Assembly (NCBI GenBank): GCA_003117195.1
Contig: BDSI01000070.1
Location: forward strand, 496,501 to 560,500
Length of the DNA: 64,000 bases
Direction: 5' to 3'
From: Eudorina sp. 2006-703-Eu-15
Taxonomy: Eukaryota; Chlorophyta; Chlorophyceae; Chlamydomonadales; Volvocaceae
In this document: positions 28,952 to 41,082 of the stretch, piece by piece
Numbering within the stretch: position 1 is the first letter of the stretch
How the letters are laid out: every line of letters begins with the position of its first letter
Position numbers and translations under genes: made by a program
The notes under the pieces: generated by a model
The model's database searches: none
Told to the model about the DNA's origin: nothing
The model's input: only the letters and a program-made list of their open reading frames with translations

Positions 28952-29566
28952 GCTGTGCCGTTCGACGGTGGAACGAGACCGTCTTGCAACTGTACGCCAG
29001 CCAATTTATCGGCGCCTTATGCAATTGCTTGTCGGGTACGGAATTAAGATTATGCAAACCGCTTGCTTCACCCGCCGTCACTAGCAGCTTGCAACGTCGA
29101 TGAAGACGTCAGAAGCACTGTATGAAGAGTAAAATATACCATGCACTGTCATCGGTGTCATTGTTTAATACACTATTTGTATTTCGTTGCAATCGTGGTG
29201 TCAGGCTGTCAGCCACCGGTGGGCAGAGGAGGTATGGTCGAATAAAAGTTTGCTGGTGTTGAAACAAGCAAAAACCTAAGCACTATGCCAGCTGCCAGGC
29301 AGTCTGCCACAGAGCTCTGGTCTGCCATTCACTGTACAAACTGTACCAACGACGTCGGTTAGCTCGAGACTAACGGTAACGCCGTTTTTGTGTGTTGACT
29401 GGTCTAGTAACTTTAAAGACATCATTCTATCTGTGCAGCATCATTTGCGTAACATTTCAACACAGGCTCTGCGAAAACTGAGGCTGTATAGCTGCAAGTG
29501 CATCTCCGGTTGATCGCTGCAGAGGAACGCTGTCAGTACAAACGTTTTTTGAATCCGACATAGAAG
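28952..29566. promoter_or_regulatory. Bidirectional promoter region between Hsp70 homologue and amidase
   Basis: 615 bp between two divergent start codons; no coding signal. AT content rises towards the middle. I cannot identify a heat-shock element or a TATA box with confidence, so this is assigned by position only. Confidence 0.4.
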
Positions 29567-32500
29567 ATGGTGCGGAACGTTGTCTTGGCGGCGACCCAAT
29601 TCCCCTGTTCGGAGGACAAGCTGGCGAACGCTGTAAGCCAACGCCTCTACGTCGTCCTCTTTTTAACTCAATCACCAGACTACACTTGTAAAATTCATGG
29701 AGGTTGTTGTTATCTTGCGAAGGACAAAGCGGAACAGCTGGTGCGTCAGGCTGCGGCAGCTGGCGCACAGATTATCCTGCTTCAGGCAAGATTTTGTCCA
29801 TCATACATGGCATCGCGAAGGCTACTTTTCATGCACGAAACAACCTTGCGATGCCGGCAGAGGGTTCGCAGTCTCGCTGACTCACGACCGACCCGTGGGC
29901 GACCCTACCGTGAATGCCCCGACGTTGGGGCAAACTGTGCGACCATTGAATTCCGCACTTACGAGCATCACCTTGCTGTGGAATTGGCGAAGGAGCTGTT
30001 AGACGTGAGGCGTCAGTCAGCGGCCTGGACCAAAAACTGCGCAATGCCTCGGACCATTTCGGCGCTTGGTCAAGGTCTCGAATGACCCCCTACCCCGTCG
30101 TATTTACGCTACGGGCATCAGTGTTATTAGCGGCGCGCCTTAGAGATGGATACGAGGCCTCAAGTTGCACCTTAATCCTCTCGGCCCAGGCCGTGTGGGC
30201 ACATCTTCGCACCGTGGCAAACCTCCTCCCGTCCGCTCTCATGTCCCGCCCACCTCGCGCAGGAGCTGTTCGAGGGGCAGTACTGGTGCCAAGTGCAGGA
30301 GAAGGTACGGCGGTTGTCTGTCTGTCTATCTGTCCATCTTTCTGTCTGTTCATGACGCCGGCGGGCCCTGGTACGTCGGCGGGCGGGCGGGGTTGCGGGA
30401 GGCCCCTCTCCGGGGGCAGGGGGCACCCGGTACTCCCCATCCCACAGGGCTTGAGGACTCGCGCTCGCGAGTCGCGACTGCCGCGATGATGATCGGCGGC
30501 ACTCCGCGGCAGTCGGGACTCCCCACGATGCGGACGTCAGGCCATCCGCCATCACGATCTGCTGGAATCGGATCTGACCTCGGACCAAGGCCCTAGGATC
30601 TGAACTGACCCTAACTGACCCTAACTGAACTGAGCTGACCTGAACTGACTGACCTGACTGGCCTGAACCGACTGTGACTTGAACAGGTCCTGGGCCAGCA
30701 TGACCGCAGCTTGGCGTCCGCGTCCGGAGCCGCTCTTCCTCGCGCGGCCCCGCTGGCCCCCGCTGCCCCTTCTGCTCGCGCTGCAATGACGACGCCGCGG
30801 ACGCGCCGCCGCTCTGTCCCGATTCCCCTCTCCCCCACTCCCCCCTGGCGCAGGAGTACTTCTCCTGGGCTCGCCCCTTTGAGGATAACCCGCTCATCGC
30901 TCGCTTCTCCCAGCTGGCAGCTGAGCTCAAAGTGGTCCTGCCGGGTGAGCCACCTCTGCCGGCCGGCCTGCCGGGCAGTCGGTCGGGTGGGCGGGCCGGC
31001 GGTCGGGCGGGCGGTTGGGTGCCAACACACGGTTGGGTGCGGCACCGCCTCGGTGACATCAGCATACACCGTGGGGTGTCCTCGCGACAGGGAGACCCAC
31101 GGGCCCCTCGCCGGCGGACCTCCGGTTAGAACCCGCCGTAGAGGATCCGACCCGTCGGCCACTGCCGTAATACGCACCACCCGAAGGCGGCGCCGAAACC
31201 AACCAAACAAGATCGCGATCTCGCGCACAACTCTACTGGCCACTAGATTGGTTTACAGGGTGGGCGGGCGCGCCGGATCCTTGCGCGGGTGCCGCCACCC
31301 GGCTGTCGGGTGCGGCCCCCTCTCAGGTCGTCGTCGTCATCATCGTCGTGCTCCGCGTTTGTCTTCCCGGCTGCCCGCCAGTTCCCTTTTTCGAGCGCGC
31401 CAACAACGCCTACTTCAACAGTGTGGCGATGGTGGACGCGGATGGCACCGTGCTGGGGCTGTACCGCAAGTCGCACATCCCGGATGGGCCGGGGTGAGCG
31501 AGCGCTCCAGGGGCGGCTGGCTGTGCTCTCGGAGGGGCCCGCAGGGGCGAGGGATGCGCGGGGCAGGGTGCGTGTGCAGCGTGTGTGCACTGTGTATGTG
31601 TTAGCAAGGAGAAAAGCTGTGTATGTGTGTGTGTGTGTGCGCTGTGTATGTGTGTGTGTGTGTGTGTTTGTACGACAGCGTGGCGTCTGACGTGTGTGTG
31701 GGGGCGGTGCGCGCGTAGCAGGGCGCTAGGTGGGAGGCCGGGGAGTGTGTTAAGAGTGTTTCACGGCGCCATCAGGGGGCGGGAATATCCAAGGGTCCAT
31801 GCTCCTACCGCAACTGCGTTACACATGGTGTGTTTAGATAACTAGCGCACCCGGCTGTGTGTCGTACGTTCACCCATGCGTGCACCCGTGCGATGCGATG
31901 CGCAGCTACCAGGAGAAGTTCTACTTCAATCCGGGCGACACAGGCTTCAGGGTTTTCGACACAGCGTACGGCAAGGTCGGCATCGCCATCTGCTGGGACC
32001 AGTGGTTCCCCGAGGCGGCGCGTGCTCTGGCGCTGCAGGGCGCGGAGGTGAGGAGGAGGAAGCAGCGGGCTGACAGTTGACGATAGTGGTTGACCGTTGT
32101 TGATACGCAAGGGGACGACTTATGGGAATAATCCGAAGCTGCAGTGGGCAGCTCAGACCCCAACTTCGGGGAGTTGTACACAGCGCATCACCGGCGCAAG
32201 AGGACCGCCCCGTTCCCGTTCCCGTCAGCCACAACTCGGGGGTGAGGAACCCAAGTCCGGGGTCACCAGCCGAAGGCCAGGGGCCAGCCTCCTTTCCCAG
32301 CAGCGGTCCGTCGCCTTGCCTGCCAGCCAAGGGCTGGTCACGGGGCGCGAGCCGTCCTTAAGAACCTGTCCGGGAGGCCCTCTGGGCCACGGTACACCAA
32401 GCACCTGTTACCTGCCTGCCTGCTTGCGACGGATACAGCCTACTCAGGTGTTTGGAATGCTGATTGCGGTCGTCTGCTGTACGACCTCCGTACCGACACT

Positions 32501-34116
32501 CATGGATGTACGACACGCGCAGGTGATTCTGTACCCCACCGCCATCGGCTCGGAGCCCCAAGACCCCTCCATCAACTCCTACGCGCACTGGATACGAACG
32601 CAGCAGGTCTGTACATCCGTACACTTGGATCTCTCGGCTATGGCGCATTCAATTCGGCTTATCAAGATGTCATTGATACAGGCCACATGGCCGGCCGACC
32701 TCTGCCTCCCGTCAAGAGGTGTTATGGGGTATGAGTGCTGCACCCTCACCCACGCCCTTACCACGCCCTAACCACCTCCTAACCGCCTCCTAACCACCTC
32801 CTAACCACCTCCTGACCGCCTCCTGACGGTCGGGCGCATGTGAATCGAGCGCCGCTTCGCTGGACGCGACTCAACTCAACTTGATCTGGCTGGCTGCAGT
32901 AGGGTTCCCCCGGACCTCTACCCCCACAGTGGCAGTCTCACGGCCGCAGTCGCCTCAGCGACGGCCTCACCGTCGCCCTCGGTCTCGTCGCTTCCTAATA
33001 ACTCCGTCTCCGTCTCCAGAGGGGCACCCTGGCCGGTATCCCCACGGACTTGGGTGAACTTCGGGGAGCTCCACATGAGCGGCGACCTGGCCTCGGGGCT
33101 GCGTTGTTACTGTCCTCGAGGACAATATGTCCTCGCTCATCTCAACGACTCAAGTTGCCCCGGCCCCGGCTCCCGCCTGTCCAGCTGGCTTGGATCCCCC
33201 ACACGTGTCCGGATGTCCATGTGGACCCGCCCCGTTGTCCCTTTACCCGGGGGCTGCCCTGTACTCCTGTGGCCACCCTGTGGGGCTACCCAGGGTCATG
33301 CGGCCGCCAACCTGACCCCGATTGTGGTGTCCAACCGGATCGGCCGCGAGCAGCTGCCCGGGGGCAGCCCCAACGTCTTCTATGGCGGCAGCTTCATCGC
33401 CGGGCACCAGGGACAGATACTGGCGCAGGTGAGGGGGGAGGTAGGGGCCCGGTGGTGGGGGGGGGCAGTGCACCGTGAAATCACAGTCCCCGCGGAGCAG
33501 GGACCCTCGCGCGGTTGTGTACATATTTGCTGTATACATGCAAGTGAATGTCTGTAGGTGTTCTTATTGCACGCGCTTGCCGTGCAGACGACTGCGGTAT
33601 TATTCATGATGTTTAAGTGGACCCCGCGGGTCCTCGGCGACAGCCAAAGCGATACAGGATTACACGCGTTGTATTCTGCTGCTTGAAACGCTCATTGGCA
33701 TTTCGCTTCGTACTATTCCAGCTGCAAATTCTGCTATTCCGTATCCTAACATGGTATAACATCAAAACATAAATAATTCCATTCTAGCTGTTCCTGCGTC
33801 ACAAGCCAGTGGCAGCCGCGTGGCAGGTGGGGTCCCAGCACCCGAGGAAATCTCACAGTACATACGAATGGCTTATATTTTGTGGGACTATAAAGGCCCA
33901 ACGGCCAACATGCTGTGCCGCCGCACGGCGCAGGTGGGCGTGTCGTCGCTGCAGCACGGCAACCCCAACCCGTCTCCCCCGCCGGTGGAAGGCTTCGTGA
34001 CGGCCTCCGTGGACCTGGATCACGTGGCGGCGGAGCGGGCGGCTTGGGGCGTGTTCCGCGACCGGCGGCCCGAGCTGTACGGCCCCCTCCTGAGCCTGGC
34101 CGGCCGGAAGCCCTGA
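29567..34116 (+). CDS. CPA: N-carbamoylputrescine amidase
   Basis: Nine exons: 29567-29632, 29723-29785, 30263-30304, 30854-30944, 31382-31493, 31906-32047, 32523-32606, 33294-33428 and 33934-34116; 305 residues, the usual family length. It is a nitrilase-superfamily hydrolase converting N-carbamoylputrescine to putrescine, CO2 and ammonia, the last step of the plant-type arginine-agmatine polyamine route. The catalytic triad is intact: Glu44 (LQELFEGQYWC), Lys117 (GLYRKSHIPDGPG) and Cys154 (VGIAICWDQWFPEAARALAL). Family signatures include FFERANNAYFNSVAM, FYFNPGDTGF, ILYPTAIGSEPQDP, GHAAANLTPIVVSNRIG and the C-terminal RAAWGVFRDRRPELYGPL. Intron 2 (29786-30262) uses a GC donor (CAG|GCAAGA). 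Simple repeats fill intron 5 (GT run) and intron 7 (CCACCTCCTAAC units). Cytosolic by default; no targeting peptide is seen. Confidence 0.95.
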
Positions 34117-34123
34117 GCGTTTG

Positions 34124-34292
34124 CCCAGTCCCAGTCCCAGTCCCAGTCCCAGTCCCAGTCGCCAGTCCCAGTCCCAGTCCCAGTCCCAGTCCCAGTCCCA
34201 GTCCCAGTCCCAGTCCCAGTCCCAGTCCCAGTCCCAGTCCCAGTCCCAGTCCCAGTCCCAGTCCCAGTCCCAGTCCCAGTCCCAGTCCCAGT
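34124..34292. repeat. CCCAGT hexanucleotide array
   Basis: About 28 units of CCCAGT starting 8 nt after the amidase stop codon, with one interruption near 34159-34163. Its translation gives spurious Ser-Pro, Gln-Ser, Gly-Thr and Trp-Asp frames. It lies in the expected 3' UTR. Confidence 0.95.
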
Positions 34293-34954
34293 TCCATCCG
34301 ATCCCCACCCCGCCACATCGCACCCCTCAGTCGCAGCCCAACCCGCTCGGTGCTGGTGCGGCGTACGTACTGCAAACTGCATGCATGCGTCTGGGCGCCC
34401 TGGGGCCAGCAGCGCAGCATCGCCGCGCCGCCGCATCGCCGCAGCGCAGAGGCAGAGCGAGGTTGTGAGGGGCTCCCTGTTGAGAGGGGGGTGGCAAGCA
34501 GCAAGGGCCGTTCGGAGCCCGTCTTTGCCCAGTGTCCGAATGGCAGGATGGCCCTGTGGGTGGCCATGCGCTCGCACCGAAAGCTGGTTGTCAAACGCGA
34601 TGCCGTACGGCGGCATGTACGGCCTGATGTCGTGTACCTCGGGTCGTGCTGGTTAAGCTGAATGCATGGAGATTGCGGTGATGTCCTGAAACAGGATCAT
34701 GCATACATACACGCTTCGGTTGTGTTGCCGTTGAGCGTAGGAACCGTTGCATCGAGTCCTCAGGGCGGCGGGTCTGCATCCCCTGTCTATCTGTATCGCT
34801 GCGCTTCCGAGACCACGAGATCGACGGACACGGACCGACCCCCCTGACCCACATCGTGCAATGCTGGAGGGTCCCGTTGCAGGGTGTTGCAGGGTGCGGG
34901 GTCTGGTACATAGGCGTTGGCGGCTTGGACGTGGGCCACAGATGCTGGCGGATT

Positions 34955-34993
<39 letters not shown>

Positions 34994-36143
34994 GCGGCAG
35001 GAGTTGCAGATTTGGAAGGAGCGAAGGGCGGATAGATGAGAGCTAGAAACCTGGGGGTATAATTCTTGGTCGAATCAGTCATCACAGCCCGTACAGCCCA
35101 ATTGTTTGTCGGCTGGCTCCTGGCTGGCTTCAGTCCGATGTGCCAATCGGCGCATGTCAGCACCGCACGCGGGGACGTCAAGAGTTCAGACATCCAGGAA
35201 CGTCCAGAAAACGCGCCCCCACGTCGACATGCGTTCCGACGTGCGTCGACATAAACTACATGTACAAATTGTTTGTGCATGCTCTCCTGAAAGTGGAGTT
35301 GATTTCCTTTGGCAAGTTCCCGAGTGGTGTGCCCCGGGGGTTGCTCAGTTCGGTTTGGCGGGCGTCTGTCGGTGTCGGTCGGGGTTTGACGCGGCAGGCC
35401 CTACGCCTGTACTGGAGCCACGGCGGCGGCACCCCATCCTAGAGCTGCGACGACACTGCACATGACTCGAGTGCCCAAGTGCATGAGCTGAGAGGTCCGC
35501 CGCGAAGTGTGGGCGGGTGCGTCCAGGGTGTGTGTCCACGCAGTCGATGTCACTCGCTGGTGCCGCGCGTAGGCAACGAGACGGAATGCCTCAGCTCATG
35601 CCCACCTTTAGTTTCATATCGCCACACGTGCTGCAAATTGAAACGCACAACTGCGTAGGCCGGCGCAGGCGACCTGCGGGCGGTTTGAATCGCAGAATGA
35701 AGCGGAGCCTGCTGTAACGTAAACGCTCTGTACTTCAACAGACGCCTGCAATCGACCGCATCTTAATTCCCAAACACTGCTTTGGGTATAAAAATAAATT
35801 ATTTACCAAATTATGGAGCCTGAGCTCATCGTGCCATCGATTCGGTTTGGACGGCATTATCGGATCGTCAGGGAGGACCTGGGCCATTTCCGGATCCGCG
35901 GAGCGATGATTCGTATACGGTTTCATTGAAACTAACCGTCGAAATCGCAGCATAACCATGTGGATGCGTTCGCCGGCCACAGGCCACCAGTGTGAATTCT
36001 GCTAGAGCTGAACGGCTTCGACATTTGTACGGACTGGCGGTTGACCACGCACAACTCGTAGAGGATAAAGAATCGTGCGTACATAAAATTGAATACAATT
36101 TTGTTTGCTTACAGCTAGGAAGATTATTAAGAAATTGTGCAGT
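34293..36143. other. Intergenic; no supported gene
   Basis: Contains a pure GT microsatellite at 34957-34992. The overlapping open frames are not convincing. The last few hundred bases are AT-richer and would include the promoter of the CHRD gene starting at 36144. Confidence 0.5.
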
Positions 36144-37438
36144 ATGATGCGCATTCCGAAGACAGTTTTTGGTGTGTTGGCGTTCACGCTCGCAATAGTT
36201 GCCACGCCGACTTCAGCAACGTCATGGCCAACCGCACCAAATGGTTCAGTGGTAGCTGTGGCGACCATCTCGGGGTCTTACGCGGTGCGAATTGCCACCG
36301 TTCATCATTCGCCGTGACAGATATATTTCGCATTGAAGTTTTGCCTCTGATGCGCACAGCCACACATCCCCAAGTGATTGGCGTATGTTGGGCAATGTGG
36401 CATACACCCTTGTCGTTCATGCGTTTTAATTTTGTGCAATTGTTTGCCGAAGCGCCAGTCGGCCAGGATGATACAATGCCAACCGTTCGGCGATGTAGGA
36501 CTGTTCCATCCTGCCATTTCAAACGCTTCGGGCTGATTTGCGACTTAATTTCAAATGCCTCTGGCCATTTTTGCTAATGCAGAATGTCACGACGCGAGGG
36601 AAGGCTGTCTTCGTCGCGCCACCCTCCGGTGACGCCTACGTGGCCGTTAACCTCACGGGCGGCTTGAACCTTATCACGATGGCCCACATCCACATGGTGA
36701 GGTGGGATGTGTACGGCATCCTGCTTACGTGTGGCGGAGCCTGGTGCGATCGTGTGGAGCCGTTGACCGGAGGTGGTCAGCACACTTCATTGCGCGGCCT
36801 GACGTGGGCTGCGGCAGTGTCTACAGGCTGTAGCTTCCTCTGTATCTCTAGGATGAGAGAGGCTGCGTACGCATGGATATGTTCATGCATGGCCGCACGC
36901 GCAACACGTGGAATAATGCGCCCCGCTGAAACTACATTTATGGTCGGGCGCCGTCTGCTCTTGTACCATGTTTTCCCATTCCTCTAACTGGTCCTGCAGA
37001 GGCAGTTCCAAACCCGGCGCGTGGGTCCTTTGGGGCGGCCTGCTAACGCGGTATCTCCGCGACCACACATGCTAACAACAACGACCACCCGTTGCGGTTG
37101 CGTGGGACTAAGCTTCTTCCGCCCTTCACGTTCCCCGCCCCCGTGCTGCGCGCTGCCTGCAGTACAACGCCTCCGCCGGCAACCCCGTCGTTTTGGGACT
37201 GCTGCCCAAGCTGCCCACCAAGTCTCTGGCGCTGCTGGATCCCCCGGTCTCCTTCAAGGGCGTGTTCTGGTGGATCACCAAGTTCAGCACCGACAGCCTG
37301 CCATCAGGCGTCAGCGAGGATGCCTTCTTCGACTGTCTTCGCAGCGGACTGCTGTACGTCAACGTCCACACGGTGGCGTTCCCGGGCGGCGCGGTGCGGG
37401 GCAACCTGACCTGCAAACACCCCTGCATGTACACCTAA
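36144..37438 (+). CDS. Secreted CHRD-domain protein, divergent member
   Basis: Exons 36144-36284, 36583-36696 and 37163-37438; all phase 0, 176 residues. MMRIPKTVFGVLAFTLAIVA plus TPTSATS is a signal peptide (a second ATG at 36147 is equivalent). Exon 2: TTRGKAVFVAPPSGDAYVAV and ITMAHIHM. Exon 3: NPVVLGLLPKLP, LLDPPVSFKGVFWW, GVSEDAFFDCLRSGLLYVNV, FPGGAVRGNLTCKHPC. It preserves the three-exon plan of the copies at 4.9 and 12.6 kb but is clearly more diverged. Donors GTGCGA and GTGAGG; acceptors ATGCAG and CTGCAG. Exon 1 has an alternative end a few codons upstream (GG|GTCTTA) in another phase, which I rejected. Confidence 0.87.
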
Positions 37439-39148
37439 TGAAGGCTCCGGTGTATCGTGTGCAGCATCCGGACCGGAGGTGAATGAATGAACGTTACAGC
37501 GGACTTCAAAGGGATCAACGGTGCAATGTGTGGTGGGGGCAGGAGGCTTCGGGCGGTCGTAAGGTACCTACCCATCATAGGTCCACTGCAAGCTACTTCC
37601 TTCGATGGTTTCAAATTGGGCACGTGCGGATTCGGCGATGTGCCAATCGTGACTGGTGTGCGAGCAATGCCGTACGGCATGTGATATCCGCCAACTCAGG
37701 TAGGTGTACAGGATGAAAGATCCAAGTTCGGCCGTGGGCCCCAAATTTGGCCGTGGGCGTCCTGCCAGACGGTAGTGGTTCGGGGCTTGGGCTGCCCGGC
37801 TGCATGAATCGGGCGGGCGGCTGCACGCAGCTGCAAGGCAGTGGATCGCTCTCGAGAGGCATGGCCCCTCCCCGCGCACTGCAGCACCCAGCGTAGCATG
37901 TGATTACTGCTGTACCTTGTACGAGTTCACCTGCGTGCACGGGCAGTTTATAAACATGTCGTATAGTTGCATATTGTACTCCTAGGCTGTCGCTATGCCG
38001 GTCAGCCTCAACTGGTTAAGAACGTGAATTTTTGGCGCTTATATGCGTGAGCCTTGTCGCCCACGGTAGGTCCTTGTTGGAGGCGCCTTTCATGCATCTC
38101 ATGTACTCCTTGTGGAGCCTTCGGGCGTTCCCTGGTCAAGGACGTAGACTATGCCTCAGCCGTTCTCGGGCTGGGCGAGTGTTCTTTGCTGACGATTTGT
38201 TCATGCAACAAGGCACGTCCACGGTTGGATTACGCGGGGTCGCGTACCTCCGTGCCAAGACCGTCGCGGTCGCGGAATGAGGACAGGAGCATCGAACACT
38301 ACACACCCGGGACTAATCTTGTGAGTGTGTGCACGTGCGAGTGCAGACGTGCGATAGTGTGCGAGAACATATTCAGTCTTTTCCAATAGGCTGGGTTCTG
38401 GCTCGGGAAGTTGGGCTGTGTGATGATCCTTACCATCCCTGTTGCAAGACGTCGTTCGCATTCGATATGCATTCTGCGCGCGAGCAATGTATATATGTGC
38501 CTGCGGCGTGGCGGCGGTCCCATTGTTAATTCCATGACCATGCGCATCCTTGCTTGCGATGTAAGGCCAATTTGGTGAATTGGTCAATCTGGCCGAAGCG
38601 GTACGGCCATCCGTTTTACACTGCTGCATGTTCGTACACGCTTTTCATCAGTTAGCGTATGTGAGTAAAGCTCCGTGAACACATCCCCGGATTAATAACA
38701 ACATGCAAGCACCCCGTCCGCCCCTCAGGTCACAATCAGTTGTTCCACACATATATATACAAACAGATCAGCGATTGATCTGCAGCCAGCAGGACATGCA
38801 ACTGTCACGCTTCACAGAACGGAGATGAACGGAGCGTCCAGGATTAGTTCGGTTGCGTGGGAATATCGACCCGTAGTACCCCTGGGGGATATACCGAGTC
38901 GCCGTACATGCGGTACCACAGGAGAACCGTCGCTCAATCCAGTGCAAGTCAATCATCTGGTCGCCGATCTTACGACCTTGGTGCCGCCGCTGCAGCCCTG
39001 CCCACCAACACGTCTTGCTGCTAGGCTACCAACCATTGGCAAGTGTAGGGACCGCACACGGGACCTTTCGGCCCCCGCAATCACTGCTTCCATAATATAA
39101 TAAGCCTTAATGTGGAGTCATGCCTATTCACATATCACCCTAACATCC
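37439..39148. other. Intergenic; no supported gene
   Basis: Begins with a copy of the TGAATGAATGAAC...GCGGAC motif (37480-37524). No further recognisable features. Confidence 0.5.
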
Positions 39149-41082
39149 TTACATCGCCATGCGCGAATAGAACGCGGGGCAGATGTCGTACTCCTCGTCC
39201 GAGAGCGCCACCATGCAGGTGTTCCCGCCGCACAACGTGTACAGGTCGTTGCACATGTTGTCAGCCGACTTGTTGATGCGGATGGTGAACACGAAGGTCC
39301 GCTTGGCACCGGGCGCCGACGAGGGAGTCAGGTACGACGGCTGCAGCAGCAGGTTGGCGGCGGGGGCAAGTAAGTGGGGCCAAATGGGGAGAAGAGTGGT
39401 GTTACACAAAAGTGCGCAGTAGTCCTTGGTAGGGGTTGGTGAGGTGAGGGCGGCTACGAGCTGTCTGGGCCCGTCGGAACACCCGGTCGCGACTCGGGTC
39501 CACCTTGTCACGGTTACTACTACAAAAGTGCACCGTGTGTATGCGACACGGAGTACCGAATCTGCCGGAATTAAAGAACATTGCGTACAAGTAAACCAAG
39601 CCTACTCTCTGACAAATAGAATCCTCGTGAATGGATGACGACACCGCGATACAGCCAGCACCACACACAGGCGCACATGAATCGCCCCGTGGGTCCACCC
39701 CGAGGCTGAAACCGAGCGGTTATTATCCCGTTTTGGGTCCGCTATGACACTCATCAACGCATCATGGACTGCCTAAAAGCAGAAGGCACGACCATATCCC
39801 ATTGCGCCTTGAGCCACCAATCATGGCACGTGTGCGACACCATGCGTGTTTGTCGTACCTTGATGAGGTACTTGAGCAGGGGCATGCCCGTGTCGTGGCC
39901 CTTGTGCGAGTGGCAGTACATCTCCGTAGACTTTGCGCCGGGCTGCACACCGGAATGGGGGTGGGTTTTGCAGGGGGCAAACAAGAGGTTGAGGGCATGC
40001 ACCTCACCCAGCGCTAACGGTTCACATCTTATCCAGTAGTGGCCAGCATGCATCAGCCATAACTTTCACGCACAACCAACGCCACCGCGCGCAATCTTAC
40101 AGGGTCTGATGTTTGCCGACTCAGCATCCTTCACCCCTCGCAGTCTGGTTCAGCACCCGCCCCTGCCGTCACCATGCACCCCTCGTCCCCTCCCAGCTCC
40201 TCACCGTATCCTCCCTCGCATACATGTTGACGGTGTTCACACTCATGACCGCCTCGTGGCAAACGGTCGACACCGCAATCATGAAACTGTAAAAGGGCGT
40301 GTTGCACAGCTTGTTGATGTCCTTGGTCCTGTTCTTGCGCGTCAGAATGTCCTTGCATAGCCCGAAATCCTCGTCCATCTTGAACGTGTACTCCTTGTAT
40401 GTGGCGGTGGAGGTGGTGTTGACGGCGGCCACGGTGGGCCTCAGGAAGTAGGCCGTGGTGGTGGAGGTCATGCACCAGGGGTAGGCCTGCCGCGCCATGT
40501 CTCGGCCCGCAATGATGTACGTGACGTTGCCGTAGCTGTTGTTGAGCTTTGCGCCCACCAGGTTGTTCATGCTCCCCATCGACATATCGCCCATAGCCAT
40601 ACGGCGAGCCACGAGGCCGCCTGCGGGACACCGGCGGGGCAACGCGGCAAGCATTGCTCAAAGTATTGTGACAGAGAAATCACCGGAATATGGGAGCGAA
40701 GTGCGAGGCATAGAAGGCACAGGGCAGGGGGGCCAATCTGCGCTTTGGTGCACGCGCTGAAGCTGCCCTGATCCCTGAAGCACGGCCCAGCCATGCAAAA
40801 CGCCGTGCGCTGCGAAAGGTCTACACATGTCTCCCCTTGCGATACACGCCCCATCAAATCCTATGCGCACCTAGGGTGACCGAAGATGCCCGATGCCCAA
40901 AGTGCGTGCGCGCCAACGCAATGAGGAAAATGAGGAAACTTGAGGCGCAAGGGAGCAGGAGCGAGAGACGCCAGGAGTGCATCCACAAAAGTGCACGCAC
41001 CTGACGCGGCCTCGCTGCCCAGTGCGCAGAGAGTCACCATCATGAGCCCAAGCGCAACAGTGTGCTTGTGTTGTCCAGCCAT
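39149..41082 (-). CDS. Secreted Cys-containing protein, tandem copy 1 (family uncertain)
   Basis: Four exons: 41001-41082, 40205-40620, 39859-39942 and 39149-39340; phases close, 257 residues. The ATG at 41082 begins a signal peptide (MAGQHKHTVALGLMMVTLCA, then LGSEAAS). Exon 2 is the body: a Met-rich start (RRMAMGDMSMGSMNNLVG), YGNVTYIIAGRDMARQAYPW, several N-x-S/T sites, then GLCKDILTRKNRT, KLCNTPFYSFMIAV and TVCHEAVMSVNTV. Exon 3 has a His/Cys stretch (MYCHSHKGHD). Exon 4 ends with MCNDLYTLCGGNTCMVALSD and DICPAFYS. The closing C-x5-C-x4-C...C pattern faintly recalls the end of volvocine pherophorin (DUF3707) domains, but I would not assign it on that. Probably an extracellular glycoprotein. 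Confidence 0.8.
39418..39525 (-). repeat. Dispersed ~95-bp repeat, copy D, inside intron 3 of tandem copy 1
   Basis: Reading the minus strand: ACAAGGTGGACCCGAGTCGC, ACCGGGTGTTCCGACGGGCCC and CACCAACCCCTACCAAGGACTA. Matches copies B and C with a handful of substitutions. The paralogue at 43.5-45.1 kb lacks it, so it was inserted after, or lost since, the gene duplication. Confidence 0.75.

Noticed and set aside
30601..30680. CTGAACTGACC-type run as a telomere remnant
   Set aside because: Irregular low-complexity CTGAC/CTGAA repeats within an amidase intron, without a consistent unit.
34124..34292. CRISPR-like array or telomere-like repeat
   Set aside because: It is a plain hexamer tandem repeat without spacers, inside a eukaryotic 3' UTR, and not a telomere motif of plants or algae.
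33853..34616. Repetitive DWDWDW, GTGTGT and QSQSQS proteins
   Set aside because: They are translations of the CCCAGT array and its complement.
36105..36143. Upstream non-ATG or alternative start for the CHRD gene at 36144
   Set aside because: Starting upstream puts charged residues before the signal peptide; the ATG pair at 36144/36147 gives a standard leader.
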